The position numbers were made by a program, and so were the translations under genes. From NCBI GenBank assembly GCA_947581645.1, contig CANPVF010000154.1, forward strand, positions 1 through 34,918: a DNA stretch of 34,918 nt. Direction: 5' to 3'. The stretch comes from Candidatus Caribbeanibacter nitroreducens (lineage in GTDB: Bacteria; Gemmatimonadota; Gemmatimonadetes; Palauibacterales; Palauibacteraceae). A model generated the notes under the pieces. It was given only the letters and a program-made list of their open reading frames with translations, had not been told where the DNA came from and ran no database searches. Shown piece after piece: positions 16,622-25,553 of this stretch (position 1 is the stretch's first letter; each line of letters starts with the position of its first letter).

Positions 16622-16885
16622 TCAGATGGCCTCGACGGTCCGGACGGCCGGGACCTCCATCCGGAGCCGCTGCTCGACGCCCGCCTTGAGCGTCATCATC
16701 GACATCGGACAGGCGTAGCAGGCTCCCACCATCCGGACCCGCACGCGTCCCTCGTCCTCCTCGAAGTCGACGAGCTCGATGTCGCCGCCGTCCTGGCGGA
16801 TGGCCGGACGGATGGAGTCGAGGACGGCCTCGATTCGCTCGCGGTCGCTGATCGTGGAGGTGCCCCCCGATGCGGGCTCGCTCAT
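16622..16885 (-). CDS. NifU C-terminal domain Fe-S scaffold protein
   Basis: An 87-residue NifU-C/Nfu-type domain. It has IRPAIRQDGGDIELVDF and the cluster-binding pair Cys56/Cys59 in GACYACPMS. Such proteins act as Fe-S scaffolds or carriers. I used ATG 16885 (MSEPASGG), where homology begins; the track's 16969 start would add an unlikely basic extension that spans the promoter. It sits upstream of mrp on the same strand and has its own promoter (16941-16969). Confidence 0.93.
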   Translation of the reverse strand: MSEPASGGTSTISDRERIEAVLDSIRPAIRQDGGDIELVDFEEDEGRVRVRMVGACYACPMSMMTLKAGVEQRLRMEVPAVRTVEAI

Positions 16886-16940
16886 GCTATCGCGGCGGCT
16901 CGGAGATTGGAGGATGCGGCCCGAACGGACCGCTCGGCGC

Positions 16941-16969
16941 AAGCTACCAACGGGTATTAACCCCGTCAA
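16941..16969 (-). promoter_or_regulatory. Sigma-70-type promoter of nifU-C/mrp
   Basis: On the minus strand, TTGACG (16964-16969) and TAGCTT (16941-16946) are exactly 17 bp apart. Initiation near 16934 gives a leader of about 50 nt to the nifU-C ATG. It lies in the gap before the penicillin acylase, which is transcribed toward it. Confidence 0.7.
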
Positions 16970-17023
16970 CGAGGGCGAGTTTCGATCTCGACCCGACGGC
17001 CGGCCGGGGGGCTCCGTCGGCCG

Positions 17024-19483
17024 TCACCGGGGCGTGAGCACGTAGCTGCGGCCGCCCTCCCGATCCTCGCGATCCCGCGGGAGGGAGACCGGAATCAGCT
17101 CCCCGCTCCGCCACCGCTCCGACATGTCGCGGTAGTGGTCGCTGAAGGGGTTGCCGCTCTGCCCCGTGGGCAGGAGGAAGCGGGCCTCGGGACCGTCGGG
17201 TCGCAGCTCCGCCACGAAACGCTCCGTGGGGCCGTAGTCGCTGATCCAGGGTGGCCTCCACGACTCCCCGCCGATCTCCTCCCAGCGGGCGTAGTCGTCC
17301 GGGCGCAGGGTGTGGGGGGCGCCCGGCCCCGGGTAGGGCCCCACGTCGAAGCCGAAGAGGGCGTCCAGCCACGCCACGCGTCCCAGCGGATGGCGGTGCA
17401 CCTCCCGGTGGAGCTCTCCCCAGGTCCGGCCGCGCACCGCCCCGACAGCGTCCTCCATGGCGGCCGCCTCCAGCTCGGCCAGCGTCTCCCGGTCCTCGGT
17501 GCCCACATCGTCCACCCAGGCGTCGCCGCCCTCGCCCTCCAGGATCCGGAGCAGCGCGCCGTCGGGGAAGTAGGCCCAGCGCCCGCCTCCCCCGTACTCG
17601 TCGGCGGCGATCCGGTCGCGGAGCGCGTAGAGCCACGCGTAGAAGAGCGGCGCGCCCCGGGCGGCCGTGTCCACCCTCCGGTCCCAGGCCGAGAGGACGG
17701 CCGCCGCCGAGTCGGCTCCGGCCCGCCGGGCGGCGGCCACGGCCCGGTCCCGGACCCGCGCCGCGAAGAGGCTCCGGACGTCGCGCGACAGGGAGGCCGT
17801 GGCGTCCGGCGTCCAGGACGCGGCTCCCGACAGGCGATCGACGAGCCGACGGGCCCGGAACGGGAGGGGATAGTCACCCCCCACCACGCCGTGCAGGCCC
17901 GGCGCCTGCAGGTTGTTGGCGGTGGCGAAGAAGCCCCGCTCCGGGTCCTCCCCAGCCGGGTGGGCGGCCGGTGGCCAGAAGCCTCTCCACCCTCCCTCCC
18001 AGCGCGACGCCGGCACCGGCAGCGCACCGGACCATCCCGGCCGCACCGGGATCCGCCCGCTCAGCCGGTACCCCACGTTCCCGCGGCTGTCGGCGAAGAC
18101 CACGTTCTGGTGCGGCGAGGCGAACTCCCGCACCGCGCTGTCGAAGGCGGCGGCCGTCCGCGCCCGGTTCATCCCCAGGAGCCCGCGCAGCTCTCCCGTC
18201 GTCTCGGCCGGGACCCAGCGGGCCGCCAGGGTCCCGTCGAGCCCCTCCACGGCGTCGGTGATCACCGGGCCGCGGGTGGTGGACCGCACGCGGTGGAGCA
18301 CGGGGCTCTCCCGACCGCGGACCCGTATCGTCTCGGGGCGGACGGCGAAGGGGCGGAGCGTGTCGCCGTCCCGGTAGCGCCGCCCCTCGGGGCCCACCTC
18401 CTCCCGGGCGAAATCGATGTCGTCCACCATGCCGTTGGTGAAGCCCCAGGCGACGCCGCGGTTGAAGCCGACGACGACGCCGGGAACCCCCGGGAGGGTC
18501 AGGCCTCCGGCGGCGTAGCCGCGCCCGGCCGAGATCGCGGCCAGGTACCAGGTGGCCGGCGCCCGGAGGCCCAGGTGCATGTCGTTGGCCACGATGGGAT
18601 GACCGCTCCGGGTGTGCTCGCCCCCCACGACCCACGCGTTCGACGCCCGGCGTGCCGACCGTCGGCCCAGGAAGGCGAAGGGGTCCCAGCGATCGGTCCC
18701 CTGCGACCGCGATCGGGCCGCCGTACCGGAGGCCGGGGCCGCGGCGGTGTCCCCCGCCGCGGGGAGCTCGATCCCCGCCGCGGTGGGCTCGACCCCCTCC
18801 GGCAGCGGCACGCTGTCCTCCAGGATCGTCGGCGCCCACTCCGGATAGCCGGCTTCCAGGAAGCGGAGCTTCTCCGGCGGGAGGACGCGCGAGGCGTTCC
18901 AGCGGGAGAGCTCGGTCTGCCAGAACGTCAGGTCCAGGGACATCACCTTTCCCACCGCCAGGCTGGCCCGGGCCGACCAGTTCCCGGGCTCGATCCCCAG
19001 GATCACGAACTCCGGCGGCCAGGCCCCCTCCCAGCTGCGGATCCGGGCGTTCACCCCGGCGGCGTAGGCGGACAGCAGGGCCCGCTCCCGCGGTTCCAGG
19101 GAGCGGAGCGCCCGGCCGGCGGCGCCCCACAGGTCCAGGGTCCGGGACAGCCGGTCCACCGGCAGCGCCTGCGCCCCGAAGATCTGCGCCAGCCGCCCCC
19201 GGGCCGACCTCTTCAGGAGCTCCATCTGCCACAGCCGGTGGCTGGCGTGGAGCCAGCCCTGGGCGAAGAGGGCATCCGGGAGCGTGTCGGCCCGGACGTG
19301 GGGGACCCCGTGGTCGTCGACCCGGACGTGGACCTGTGCCTCCGGTCCCCCTTCCGTGGACGACGGGACCTCCACGGCTCCGGAGGGCGACTGCAGGGAG
19401 GAGCGGAGGTAGAAGTAGCCGCCGGTGGCGGCGAGCCCGGCCAGCACGACGAGCGCGGCGGCGGCCGCGCCGACCCGCTTCAC
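17024..19483 (-). CDS. Penicillin acylase family Ntn-hydrolase, exported
   Basis: An 819-residue amidase/acylase made as a precursor that self-cleaves into alpha and beta chains. The signal segment is AAAAALVVLAGLAATGGYFYL (about 6-26). The alpha-chain region shows VRVDDHGVPHVRA and ALFAQGWLHASHRLWQMELL. The nucleophile is Ser281 in RRASNAWVVGG, the expected N-terminus of the beta chain after autoprocessing, followed by GHPIVANDMHL. The C-terminal region ends VLTPR. Relatives hydrolyse acyl-homoserine lactones, beta-lactam side chains or other N-acyl amides; the substrate here is unknown. The GTG start overlaps the stop of the upstream STAS protein as GTGA, so translation is probably coupled. 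Confidence 0.9.
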   Translation of the reverse strand: MKRVGAAAAALVVLAGLAATGGYFYLRSSLQSPSGAVEVPSSTEGGPEAQVHVRVDDHGVPHVRADTLPDALFAQGWLHASHRLWQMELLKRSARGRLAQIFGAQALPVDRLSRTLDLWGAAGRALRSLEPRERALLSAYAAGVNARIRSWEGAWPPEFVILGIEPGNWSARASLAVGKVMSLDLTFWQTELSRWNASRVLPPEKLRFLEAGYPEWAPTILEDSVPLPEGVEPTAAGIELPAAGDTAAAPASGTAARSRSQGTDRWDPFAFLGRRSARRASNAWVVGGEHTRSGHPIVANDMHLGLRAPATWYLAAISAGRGYAAGGLTLPGVPGVVVGFNRGVAWGFTNGMVDDIDFAREEVGPEGRRYRDGDTLRPFAVRPETIRVRGRESPVLHRVRSTTRGPVITDAVEGLDGTLAARWVPAETTGELRGLLGMNRARTAAAFDSAVREFASPHQNVVFADSRGNVGYRLSGRIPVRPGWSGALPVPASRWEGGWRGFWPPAAHPAGEDPERGFFATANNLQAPGLHGVVGGDYPLPFRARRLVDRLSGAASWTPDATASLSRDVRSLFAARVRDRAVAAARRAGADSAAAVLSAWDRRVDTAARGAPLFYAWLYALRDRIAADEYGGGGRWAYFPDGALLRILEGEGGDAWVDDVGTEDRETLAELEAAAMEDAVGAVRGRTWGELHREVHRHPLGRVAWLDALFGFDVGPYPGPGAPHTLRPDDYARWEEIGGESWRPPWISDYGPTERFVAELRPDGPEARFLLPTGQSGNPFSDHYRDMSERWRSGELIPVSLPRDREDREGGRSYVLTPR

Positions 19484-20103
19484 GGCCCGCCTTCCTCCCG
19501 GCCGTCCGGCTGCTGCCCGCCGGACGTATCGGAGAGCGTTCGCCGCAGGGAGACGTAGTGGCGGCGATCCGCCATCACCAGCCGACGGCGCGTGAGCCGG
19601 TCCAGGAGGCCCCGCACCTCCTCGACGGCTCGCTCCATCTCGCCGGCCACGTCGGAGGCCCCTGCCCGTCCCAGCCTCTGCACGGTCCTCCAGGCCGCCC
19701 GATCGTCTCCCTCCACGGCCCCGACCAGCATGGGGTCGCCGCCCGCGCTCTCCCCGGCCACGGCCAGCGTCCGCCGGACCAGGGCCGACTCCACCGGATC
19801 CAGGTGATGCTCCTCGAGGCCCCGGAAGAAGAACCACGTCTCCTCGAGCCCGTCCCGGGACCGGATCTCGTCCACGAGCTTCGCCACGACCTCGTCGGCG
19901 CAGCTGAAGTCGATGACCGCCACGTTCCGGAAGTCCAGGACGGCCACCAGCGGGCCGTCCGAGGCGACGATCTGCTCCCGGATGCTCATGCGCACGGCCC
20001 GGCCGGTGTGCCGGGTGACGAGATAGCTGTACAGGCTCGTCTCCGAGACCTCCGGCTGCAGGCCGCCGGCCCGCGGCGTCTCCCTGGCCTCGTCAGCGCT
20101 CAC
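19480..20103 (-). CDS. STAS-like protein with winged-helix-like C-terminus
   Basis: A 207-residue protein. Residues about 35-95 look like a STAS/anti-sigma-antagonist domain: PLVAVLDFRNVAVIDFSCADEV contains the beta-strand and a Ser67 at the position phosphorylated in SpoIIAA-type proteins. The C-terminal 50-60 residues (AWRTVQRLGRAGA... then EVRGLLDRLTRRRLV and YVSLRRTL) resemble a winged helix with a wing. I chose the GTG at 20103 because it has a strong GGGAGG upstream; 20133 is the alternative. It overlaps the STAS-ATPase by 11 bp and the acylase by 4 bp. A role as partner of the ATPase is inference. Confidence 0.6.
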   Translation of the reverse strand: MSADEARETPRAGGLQPEVSETSLYSYLVTRHTGRAVRMSIREQIVASDGPLVAVLDFRNVAVIDFSCADEVVAKLVDEIRSRDGLEETWFFFRGLEEHHLDPVESALVRRTLAVAGESAGGDPMLVGAVEGDDRAAWRTVQRLGRAGASDVAGEMERAVEEVRGLLDRLTRRRLVMADRRHYVSLRRTLSDTSGGQQPDGREEGGP

Positions 20104-21016
20104 GTCCGCCCCCCTCCCCGTCCCGCTCTTCACGTGCCGGGATCACGATCAGCACCTGGGCCCCCGGAAACTCCGGCAGCCCCTCCTCGGTCCCCGGAAT
20201 GTCGTCCCACTCGGGGACGCGCGCGATGGAGGCGTCGCCGCTCCGGATCCGGATCTCGCCGTTCCACCGGTCCACCTGCCGCCGTATGGCCTGGAGCCCC
20301 TGGCCCCGGCCGGGATCGTGGAAGCGGGATTCGCCCTCCAGGAATGCCGCCTCCAGCGCCTTCAGCGCGGACCAGCGGTCGCCGTACCGGCGGGCGTGCT
20401 CCTTCGCCAGCGACCCCTGGAACCCCACCCCCACGTCCATGACCGCCAGCACCACCACGTCCCGGCCCAGCCGCTCCTTCCAGTAGTAGGTCTGCGCGCA
20501 CACCCAGCCGTCGGCCTGGGCGTGCTCCAGCACGTTCTGGCAGACCTCCGACAGCATGACGCTGAACTGGATGACCGACGGCTTGGGGTGGCCCAGCTTC
20601 TTCTGGAGGATGGCCGACGCCCGGTCGCGGACGCGCTCCACCACCTGGTGAACGTCCCGGTGCGACCGGATGGGGGTGATCTCGAGCAGCGCGTCGGACT
20701 CCCGATGGGAGCGGCCGCTCCGCTCGGGGAGGTCGAACACCTCGGCCGCGTTCGGCCAGAAGTCCATTCGCTCCACGTAGCTGCGGACGTCCTTCGACTC
20801 CGGCCGCTCGATGCTGGGCGCCAGGCCCGTCCGCTCGCGGGCCACCTTGCCGGCGGCCAGGAGCCCCACCAGCCCGTACGGAGAGACCCAGCGGACCCGG
20901 CGGGTGTCGTAGATCACCCGCCCGTCCCCCGCCTCCGTGGCGCGGTTCGTCTCCTCCACGATCTCCTCGAATCCGTCCTGATCCAGGACGGACGGCACCG
21001 AGACCACCCGGCTCAC
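20093..21016 (-). CDS. STAS-like domain fused to a GHKL/HATPase domain
   Basis: A 307-residue protein. Residues about 1-100 form a STAS-like N-domain (VIYDTRRVRWVSPYGLVGLLAA). Residues about 110-295 are an HATPase_c domain with N box E157/N161 (SEVCQNVLEHA), G1 DVGVGF (194-199), G2 GRGQGLQAI (237-245) and a final strand QVLIVIPA. No phospho-acceptor histidine domain is present, so it is an anti-sigma-kinase-like ATPase, not a histidine kinase. The GTG start overlaps the kinase's TGA as GTGA with GGGGGAGGGG upstream. The next gene is a STAS protein, the usual partner arrangement. Confidence 0.75.
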   Translation of the reverse strand: MSRVVSVPSVLDQDGFEEIVEETNRATEAGDGRVIYDTRRVRWVSPYGLVGLLAAGKVARERTGLAPSIERPESKDVRSYVERMDFWPNAAEVFDLPERSGRSHRESDALLEITPIRSHRDVHQVVERVRDRASAILQKKLGHPKPSVIQFSVMLSEVCQNVLEHAQADGWVCAQTYYWKERLGRDVVVLAVMDVGVGFQGSLAKEHARRYGDRWSALKALEAAFLEGESRFHDPGRGQGLQAIRRQVDRWNGEIRIRSGDASIARVPEWDDIPGTEEGLPEFPGAQVLIVIPAREERDGEGGGRER

Positions 21017-22014
21017 GTCCCCTCCCCCGTCTCCAGAGTTCGCCCCGCGTCTCCCGTCTCCGCCACCGCCCGGCCCCCGCGACGCCGCGCGTTGCGGGCG
21101 GCCAACCGGTTGGCGCGCCGGACCGCCCCGTGCACCGGGTCCCCGGACAGGAGGGATCCGAAGCACGTGATCCCCCACACGTCGCCGCAGCCGGTGGGGT
21201 CCGGGTCGTCGACCGACTCCGACACCGGCTCCTCGCCGTCGACGACGCCTCCGGATCCTCCGCCGCCGGCCTCAGCGAGCTCGGGGGTGGCCGCCCACCG
21301 GGCGCCGCGGTCCCCCAGCGTCACGAGCACGGCCCGGGTTCGCCCGTCGGCCACCAGCTGCCGCGCCGTCTCCCACGGGTCCGTGCCCGGGCCGGCCAGC
21401 AGCCCGAGCTCGTCTTCGTTCACCTGGACAAAGTCGAAGCACGAGACCCATTCCGCACCCTCGTCCAACCGCCGGGAGCGGCGGACCCCGCCCGGTCCGA
21501 CGTCCAGGAAGAGGGAGTGAAGGTCGGCGTAGACGGGGCCCCCGACGACGTCCCGGAGCCGGCGCGCCACCGGGAGGTCCATCTCCCAGCCGGCGATGAA
21601 GTTCACGTACAGGGCGTCGCAGGAGGCCGCCAGAGGAACCAGCTCCTCCCGGCTCCATCCCGGGACGCCGCCGCTGAGACGCTCGGTGCGCTCTCCGGCG
21701 TCCCGGTAGCGGAGCTCCACCCGGTTGTTGGGCTCGTCGACGAAGCGCACCCCCTCCAGCGATCCGACCCGCTCCAGGCCGTCCAGCAGCTCGCGGGCCC
21801 TGCCCTGCATGTCCTTCCCCACCTTGATGATGGGAACGAGCGTCCAGCCGCGGGGTCCCGCGGCCTCGAAGGCGGAGAGGGCGTAGGCGATGCCGCCCCA
21901 CTCCTCCACGGGGGCGTCTCGCGTCGCGTCCCGGCCGTGGATGGTGTCCCACACCAGGGTGCCCACCACCCCGAGACGCCTGTGGTCGGAGCTCCCGGGC
22001 GTCCCGGTGGTCAC
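21013..22014 (-). CDS. PfkB/ribokinase-family carbohydrate kinase
   Basis: A 333-residue kinase of the PfkB family, which phosphorylates sugars or nucleosides with ATP. It has the N-terminal glycine-rich VVGTLVWDTIHG and EWGGIAYALSA, a central VNEDELGLL, and the C-terminal signature DPTGCGDVWG, whose last Asp is the catalytic base (usual DTTGAGD). A Ser/Gly/Asp-rich insertion (about 245-265) precedes it. The start is GTG 22014, only about 28 bp after lepA stops, with a weak Shine-Dalgarno. It is the first gene of a tightly overlapping set. Substrate is unknown. Confidence 0.85.
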   Translation of the reverse strand: MTTGTPGSSDHRRLGVVGTLVWDTIHGRDATRDAPVEEWGGIAYALSAFEAAGPRGWTLVPIIKVGKDMQGRARELLDGLERVGSLEGVRFVDEPNNRVELRYRDAGERTERLSGGVPGWSREELVPLAASCDALYVNFIAGWEMDLPVARRLRDVVGGPVYADLHSLFLDVGPGGVRRSRRLDEGAEWVSCFDFVQVNEDELGLLAGPGTDPWETARQLVADGRTRAVLVTLGDRGARWAATPELAEAGGGGSGGVVDGEEPVSESVDDPDPTGCGDVWGITCFGSLLSGDPVHGAVRRANRLAARNARRRGGRAVAETGDAGRTLETGEGT

Positions 22015-22042
22015 CGGCGGCGGCGCGGGCGCGCGGCCAGCT

Positions 22043-23848
22043 TCAGTCGCCCACCTCCAGCAGGGCCATGAACGCCTCCTGGGGCACGTCGACCGTGCCC
22101 ACCTTCTTCATGCGCTTCTTCCCCTCCTTCTGACGCTCCAGCAGCTTCCGCTTGCGGGTCACGTCTCCGCCGTAGCACTTGGCCGTGACGTTCTTGCGCT
22201 GGGCGGGGAGGGTCTCCCGGGCCACCACCTCGCTGCCGATGGCCGCCTGGATCGGGACCTCGAACATCTGCCGCGGGATCAGCTCCTTCAGCTTCTGCGT
22301 GACCTTCCGGCCCCGGTCGTAGGCGCGGTCCCGGTGCACGATCGTGCTCAGGGCGTCCACGGGATCCTTGTTGAGCAGGATGTCGAGCTTCACCAGGTCC
22401 GACTCCTCGTAGCCCACGGGCTCGTACTCCATGGTGGCGTAGCCGCGGGAGACGGACTTCAGCCGGTCGTAGAAGTCCAGGACGATCTCGGCCAGCGGGA
22501 GCTTGTAGACGATCTCCACCCGCTCCGGGTCCCGGTACCGCATGTCCTGGTACTCGCCCCGCCGGTCCTCGCACAGCTTCTGGATGTTTCCGATGTGGTC
22601 GTCGGGCGTCAGCATCCGGACCCGGACGTAGGGCTCCTCGACCTTCTCGATCTCGCCCCGGTCCGGGAACTTCGCCGGGTTCTCGACCTCGATCTGCTCC
22701 CCGTCGGTCAGCGTCACCCGGTACTCCACGTTCGGGATCGTGGTGATCAGGTCCAGGTCGAACTCCCGCTCCAGCCGCTCCTGGACGATCTCCATGTGGA
22801 GGAGCCCGTTGAAGCCGCAGCGGAAGCCGTAGCCCAGGGCCTCCGAGGTCTCGGGCTCGTACCGGAGGCTGGCGTCGTTGAGGCTCAGCTTCTCGAGGCC
22901 GTCGCGCAGGGCCTCGAAGTGATCGGACTCGGTGGGGTGGAGCCCGGCGTACACCATGGGCTTCACTTCCTTGTAGCCGGGCAGCAGCTCCTCGGCCCGG
23001 TCGCTGGCGTCCAGGATGGTGTCGCCGACCTTGGTGTCGTGGATCTTCTTGATCTGCGCCGTCAGGTATCCCACCTCGCCGGTGGAGAGCTCCTCGGTGG
23101 ACTGCATGCCCAGCCGCAGGTACCCGACGTCGTCCACCTCGTAGACGGAGTCGTTGGCGCCGAAGGTGATCTCCATGCCCGGGCGCACGACGCCGTCCAC
23201 GACCCGGATGAAGGGGACGGCCCCTCTGTACTTGTCGTAGAAGGAGTCGAAGATGAGGGCGCGGAGCGGCTCGTCGGTCCGGCCCGAGGGCGCCGGGACC
23301 CGCTCCACGACGGCCTCCAGGATCTGGTCGATGTTCGTCCCCTCCTTGGCGGAGGCCAGGATGACCTCCTCGGGCTCCTTGCCCAGCAGGTCACAGACCT
23401 CCATCCGCAGGTCCTCGGGCCGGGCCGAGGGCAGGTCGATCTTGTTGAGGACGGGGATCAGCTCCAGGTCGGCGTCCATGGCCTGGTAGAGCGTGGAGAT
23501 CGTCTGGGCCTCGATGCCCTGGGCGGCGTCGATGACCAGGAGGGCGCCCTCGCAGGCCGCCAGGCTCCGACTCACCTCGTAGGTGAAATCGACGTGCCCC
23601 GGGGTGTCGATGAGGTTGAGCTCGTACTCGTCACCGTCCTCTGCCGTGTACGGGAGCCGGATGGCGTTCAGCTTGATGGTGATCCCCCGCTCCCGCTCCA
23701 GGTCCATGGAGTCCAGGACCTGCTCCTTCATCTTCCGCCGCTCCACCGCCCCGGTGGCCTCCAGGAGGCGGTCGGCCAGCGTGGACTTGCCGTGATCCAC
23801 GTGGGCGATGATGGAGAAATTCCGTATGTGGTCCAGGTCGTTGGACAC
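22043..23848 (-). CDS. lepA: Elongation factor 4 (LepA) GTPase
   Basis: LepA/EF4 is a ribosome-associated GTPase that acts on stalled or initiating ribosomes. The 601-residue length is standard. Visible motifs are G1 [10 protein letters not shown]2 RERGITIK, G3 DTPGHVDF, G4 NKIDLPSA and the LepA-specific C-terminal basic segment [22 protein letters not shown]. The start is GTG 23848 ([12 protein letters not shown]). A PfkB kinase follows, rather than the signal-peptidase gene often found after lepA. The 189-bp gap upstream contains a possible -10 (TATCAT, 23969-23974 on the minus strand) but no convincing -35. Confidence 0.98.
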   Translation of the reverse strand: MSNDLDHIRNFSIIAHVDHGKSTLADRLLEATGAVERRKMKEQVLDSMDLERERGITIKLNAIRLPYTAEDGDEYELNLIDTPGHVDFTYEVSRSLAACEGALLVIDAAQGIEAQTISTLYQAMDADLELIPVLNKIDLPSARPEDLRMEVCDLLGKEPEEVILASAKEGTNIDQILEAVVERVPAPSGRTDEPLRALIFDSFYDKYRGAVPFIRVVDGVVRPGMEITFGANDSVYEVDDVGYLRLGMQSTEELSTGEVGYLTAQIKKIHDTKVGDTILDASDRAEELLPGYKEVKPMVYAGLHPTESDHFEALRDGLEKLSLNDASLRYEPETSEALGYGFRCGFNGLLHMEIVQERLEREFDLDLITTIPNVEYRVTLTDGEQIEVENPAKFPDRGEIEKVEEPYVRVRMLTPDDHIGNIQKLCEDRRGEYQDMRYRDPERVEIVYKLPLAEIVLDFYDRLKSVSRGYATMEYEPVGYEESDLVKLDILLNKDPVDALSTIVHRDRAYDRGRKVTQKLKELIPRQMFEVPIQAAIGSEVVARETLPAQRKNVTAKCYGGDVTRKRKLLERQKEGKKRMKKVGTVDVPQEAFMALLEVGD

Positions 23849-24037
23849 GGAGCTGTCAGACCTCTCGAGTCGGGGTGCGTTCAGCGGCTCTCGGGGCTCG
23901 TCCGGGGCGGCGGGTCCCGCGGACCGGGGCCCGGTCGCCCGCGGCCGGCGCGGTTCGGAACCGGGACAATGATACCGCGGCGTCCGGGCGCCGGTCCGAA
24001 CACCAGGGGACGGCCCGGTGCACGGCCGGCGGCCCGT

Positions 24038-24718
24038 TCAGGCCCGCGGGAAGCGGACGCGGAAGGGCCCCTCGCCGGTCGTGTCCGTCTCGACCTCCCC
24101 GCCGGCCCGGCGGGCCTGCTCCGCGAGCTCGTCCCGCTGTTCCCCGCTCTCCCACGGCCCCCCGGGGCCCACCTCGACCCAGGGCTCCTCGCCGGATCCG
24201 GCCGCCAGATAGGGCTCGTTTCCTTCGCGGGCCGCGTGCCGGGCCCCGGAGGCGGCGGCCAGGACCAGCGCCAGGAGCGCCCCTTCCCTGGCCCGGACCG
24301 ACAGGCCGTCGCCCTCCCCGTCGGCGTCCGGCAGGCGGAGCCGGAGCCCCTGTCCGTCCTCCCGCTCGTCCAGCCGGAAGGCGGCCGCCGCCTCCTGCAG
24401 GAACTCCGCCAGGTCGACCCCGGTCCGGGGCTCCTCGGGCGACCGCCGGGCCAGGGCGATGAGCATCCGGATGCGTCGGTCCACGAGCCGGATGTTCTGA
24501 TCCACCACGCCCGTCAGCCGCTCCGTCTCCTCCTCGTCCCCCTCCGCCGCCCGCATCCGGATCACCTCCAGGTTCACCGTCATGGCCTGGAGGGGGTTCT
24601 TCAGCTGGTGGGCGATCCGGTCCACCGCCTCGGCCAGCACCGAGCTCCCGACCTCGGCGCCGAGGCTCCCCGGGTCCTCCCCTCCGGGCACCGCCAGCCC
24701 GCCCTCGCGTTCGCTCAC
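24038..24718 (-). CDS. Degenerate histidine-kinase-like protein (HisKA-type helix, altered ATPase domain)
   Basis: A 226-residue protein. Residues about 28-52 match a HisKA H-box (RIAHQLKNPLQAMTVNLEVIR, His37). The second dimerisation helix follows. The C-terminal part is placed like HATPase_c but lacks a canonical N box (ALVLAAASGARHAA instead of ExxxN) and the D-x-G-x-G G1 motif. It may have lost kinase activity and act as a phosphotransfer protein or scaffold, like ChpT or Spo0B. The GTG start (24716-24718) overlaps the MBL gene's TGA as GTGA. The track's 286-aa start reads into that gene. No response regulator is nearby. Confidence 0.65.
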   Translation of the reverse strand: MSEREGGLAVPGGEDPGSLGAEVGSSVLAEAVDRIAHQLKNPLQAMTVNLEVIRMRAAEGDEEETERLTGVVDQNIRLVDRRIRMLIALARRSPEEPRTGVDLAEFLQEAAAAFRLDEREDGQGLRLRLPDADGEGDGLSVRAREGALLALVLAAASGARHAAREGNEPYLAAGSGEEPWVEVGPGGPWESGEQRDELAEQARRAGGEVETDTTGEGPFRVRFPRA

Positions 24719-25491
24719 AGCTCCACCACGAGGCCGTCGTGGGCGGGACGGACGCCCTCGGGCAGCCGCTCGGCCGTCTCCCCGTGTTCGAGACGATGCG
24801 TCATGTGCGTGAGGAACGTCCGCTCGGCGCCGATCCTGCGGGCGGCGTCCACGGCCTCCTCCACGTTGAAGTGGGTGGGATGGGGATTGCCGAACCACAG
24901 CGCGTTCACCGCCAGCACCCGGACCCCCTCCAGCAGGGGGAGCGCCTCCTCCGGGATCTCCTTGGCGTCGACGACCACCGCCAGGTCGCCCACCCGCAGC
25001 CCGTAGCTCGTGTAGCTGCCGTGCGGGCAGCCGAAGGGCGTGACCTCGAAGCCGGCGGCGCGAAAGGGCTCACGGTCGCGGAACGTCCGGAGCTCCAGGT
25101 CCGGGACCGTGCTGCCGGGGTCGGGCTCCACGTGCTCCGAGAAGACGTACGGGAAGCGGTCCCGGATCTCGTCCCGATACTCGTCAGCCACGTGCACCGG
25201 GAGCGCGTGCTCGGAGCGGAGCGTGAAGATCCGCAGGTCGTCCACGCCGTGCAGGTGGTCCGCGTGGGGATGCGTGATGAACACGGCGTCCACCTGCCGC
25301 ACCCCGGCCTCCACGAGCTGCAGCCGCAGCTCCGGTGGGGTGTCCACCAGGAGGCGCCGCCCCTCCTGCTCCACGAGCATGCCGTGGCGGGTGCGCCGGT
25401 TCCGGGGATCGTCGGAGCTGCAGACCTCGCACCGGCACCCGATGACCGGCACGCCGAAGGAGGTGCCGGTGCCGAGGAAGCGGACCTTCAC
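24715..25491 (-). CDS. PhnP-type metallo-beta-lactamase-fold hydrolase
   Basis: A 258-residue MBL-fold enzyme. It opens VRFLGTGTSFGVPVIGC with CRCEVCSSDDPRNRR, the cysteine-rich loop of PhnP-like phosphodiesterases. The metal motif HPHADHLHG follows, then FGCPHGSYTSYGLRVG, VVDAKEI and THMTHRLEHG. PhnP relatives hydrolyse cyclic phosphodiesters such as 5-phosphoribosyl 1,2-cyclic phosphate; the substrate here is unknown. The start is GTG 25491, where homology begins. The 749-aa track ORF is a read-through in the shadow of pyk. It lies 62 bp downstream of pyk and overlaps the next gene, suggesting one operon. Confidence 0.88.
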   Translation of the reverse strand: MKVRFLGTGTSFGVPVIGCRCEVCSSDDPRNRRTRHGMLVEQEGRRLLVDTPPELRLQLVEAGVRQVDAVFITHPHADHLHGVDDLRIFTLRSEHALPVHVADEYRDEIRDRFPYVFSEHVEPDPGSTVPDLELRTFRDREPFRAAGFEVTPFGCPHGSYTSYGLRVGDLAVVVDAKEIPEEALPLLEGVRVLAVNALWFGNPHPTHFNVEEAVDAARRIGAERTFLTHMTHRLEHGETAERLPEGVRPAHDGLVVEL

Positions 25492-25553
25492 GGCGCGCCG
25501 GCACTCCGCCGTGGCCGGCGCCGCGGCGGCGGGCTTGAACCGTCCACCCGCCG

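Noticed and set aside
21890-25006. 1038-aa plus-strand ORF opposite lepA
   Set aside because: It is antisense to lepA, the HK-like and MBL genes, rich in Leu/Val/Gly/His repeats, and has no recognisable domain. It is the usual long antisense shadow in high-GC coding DNA.
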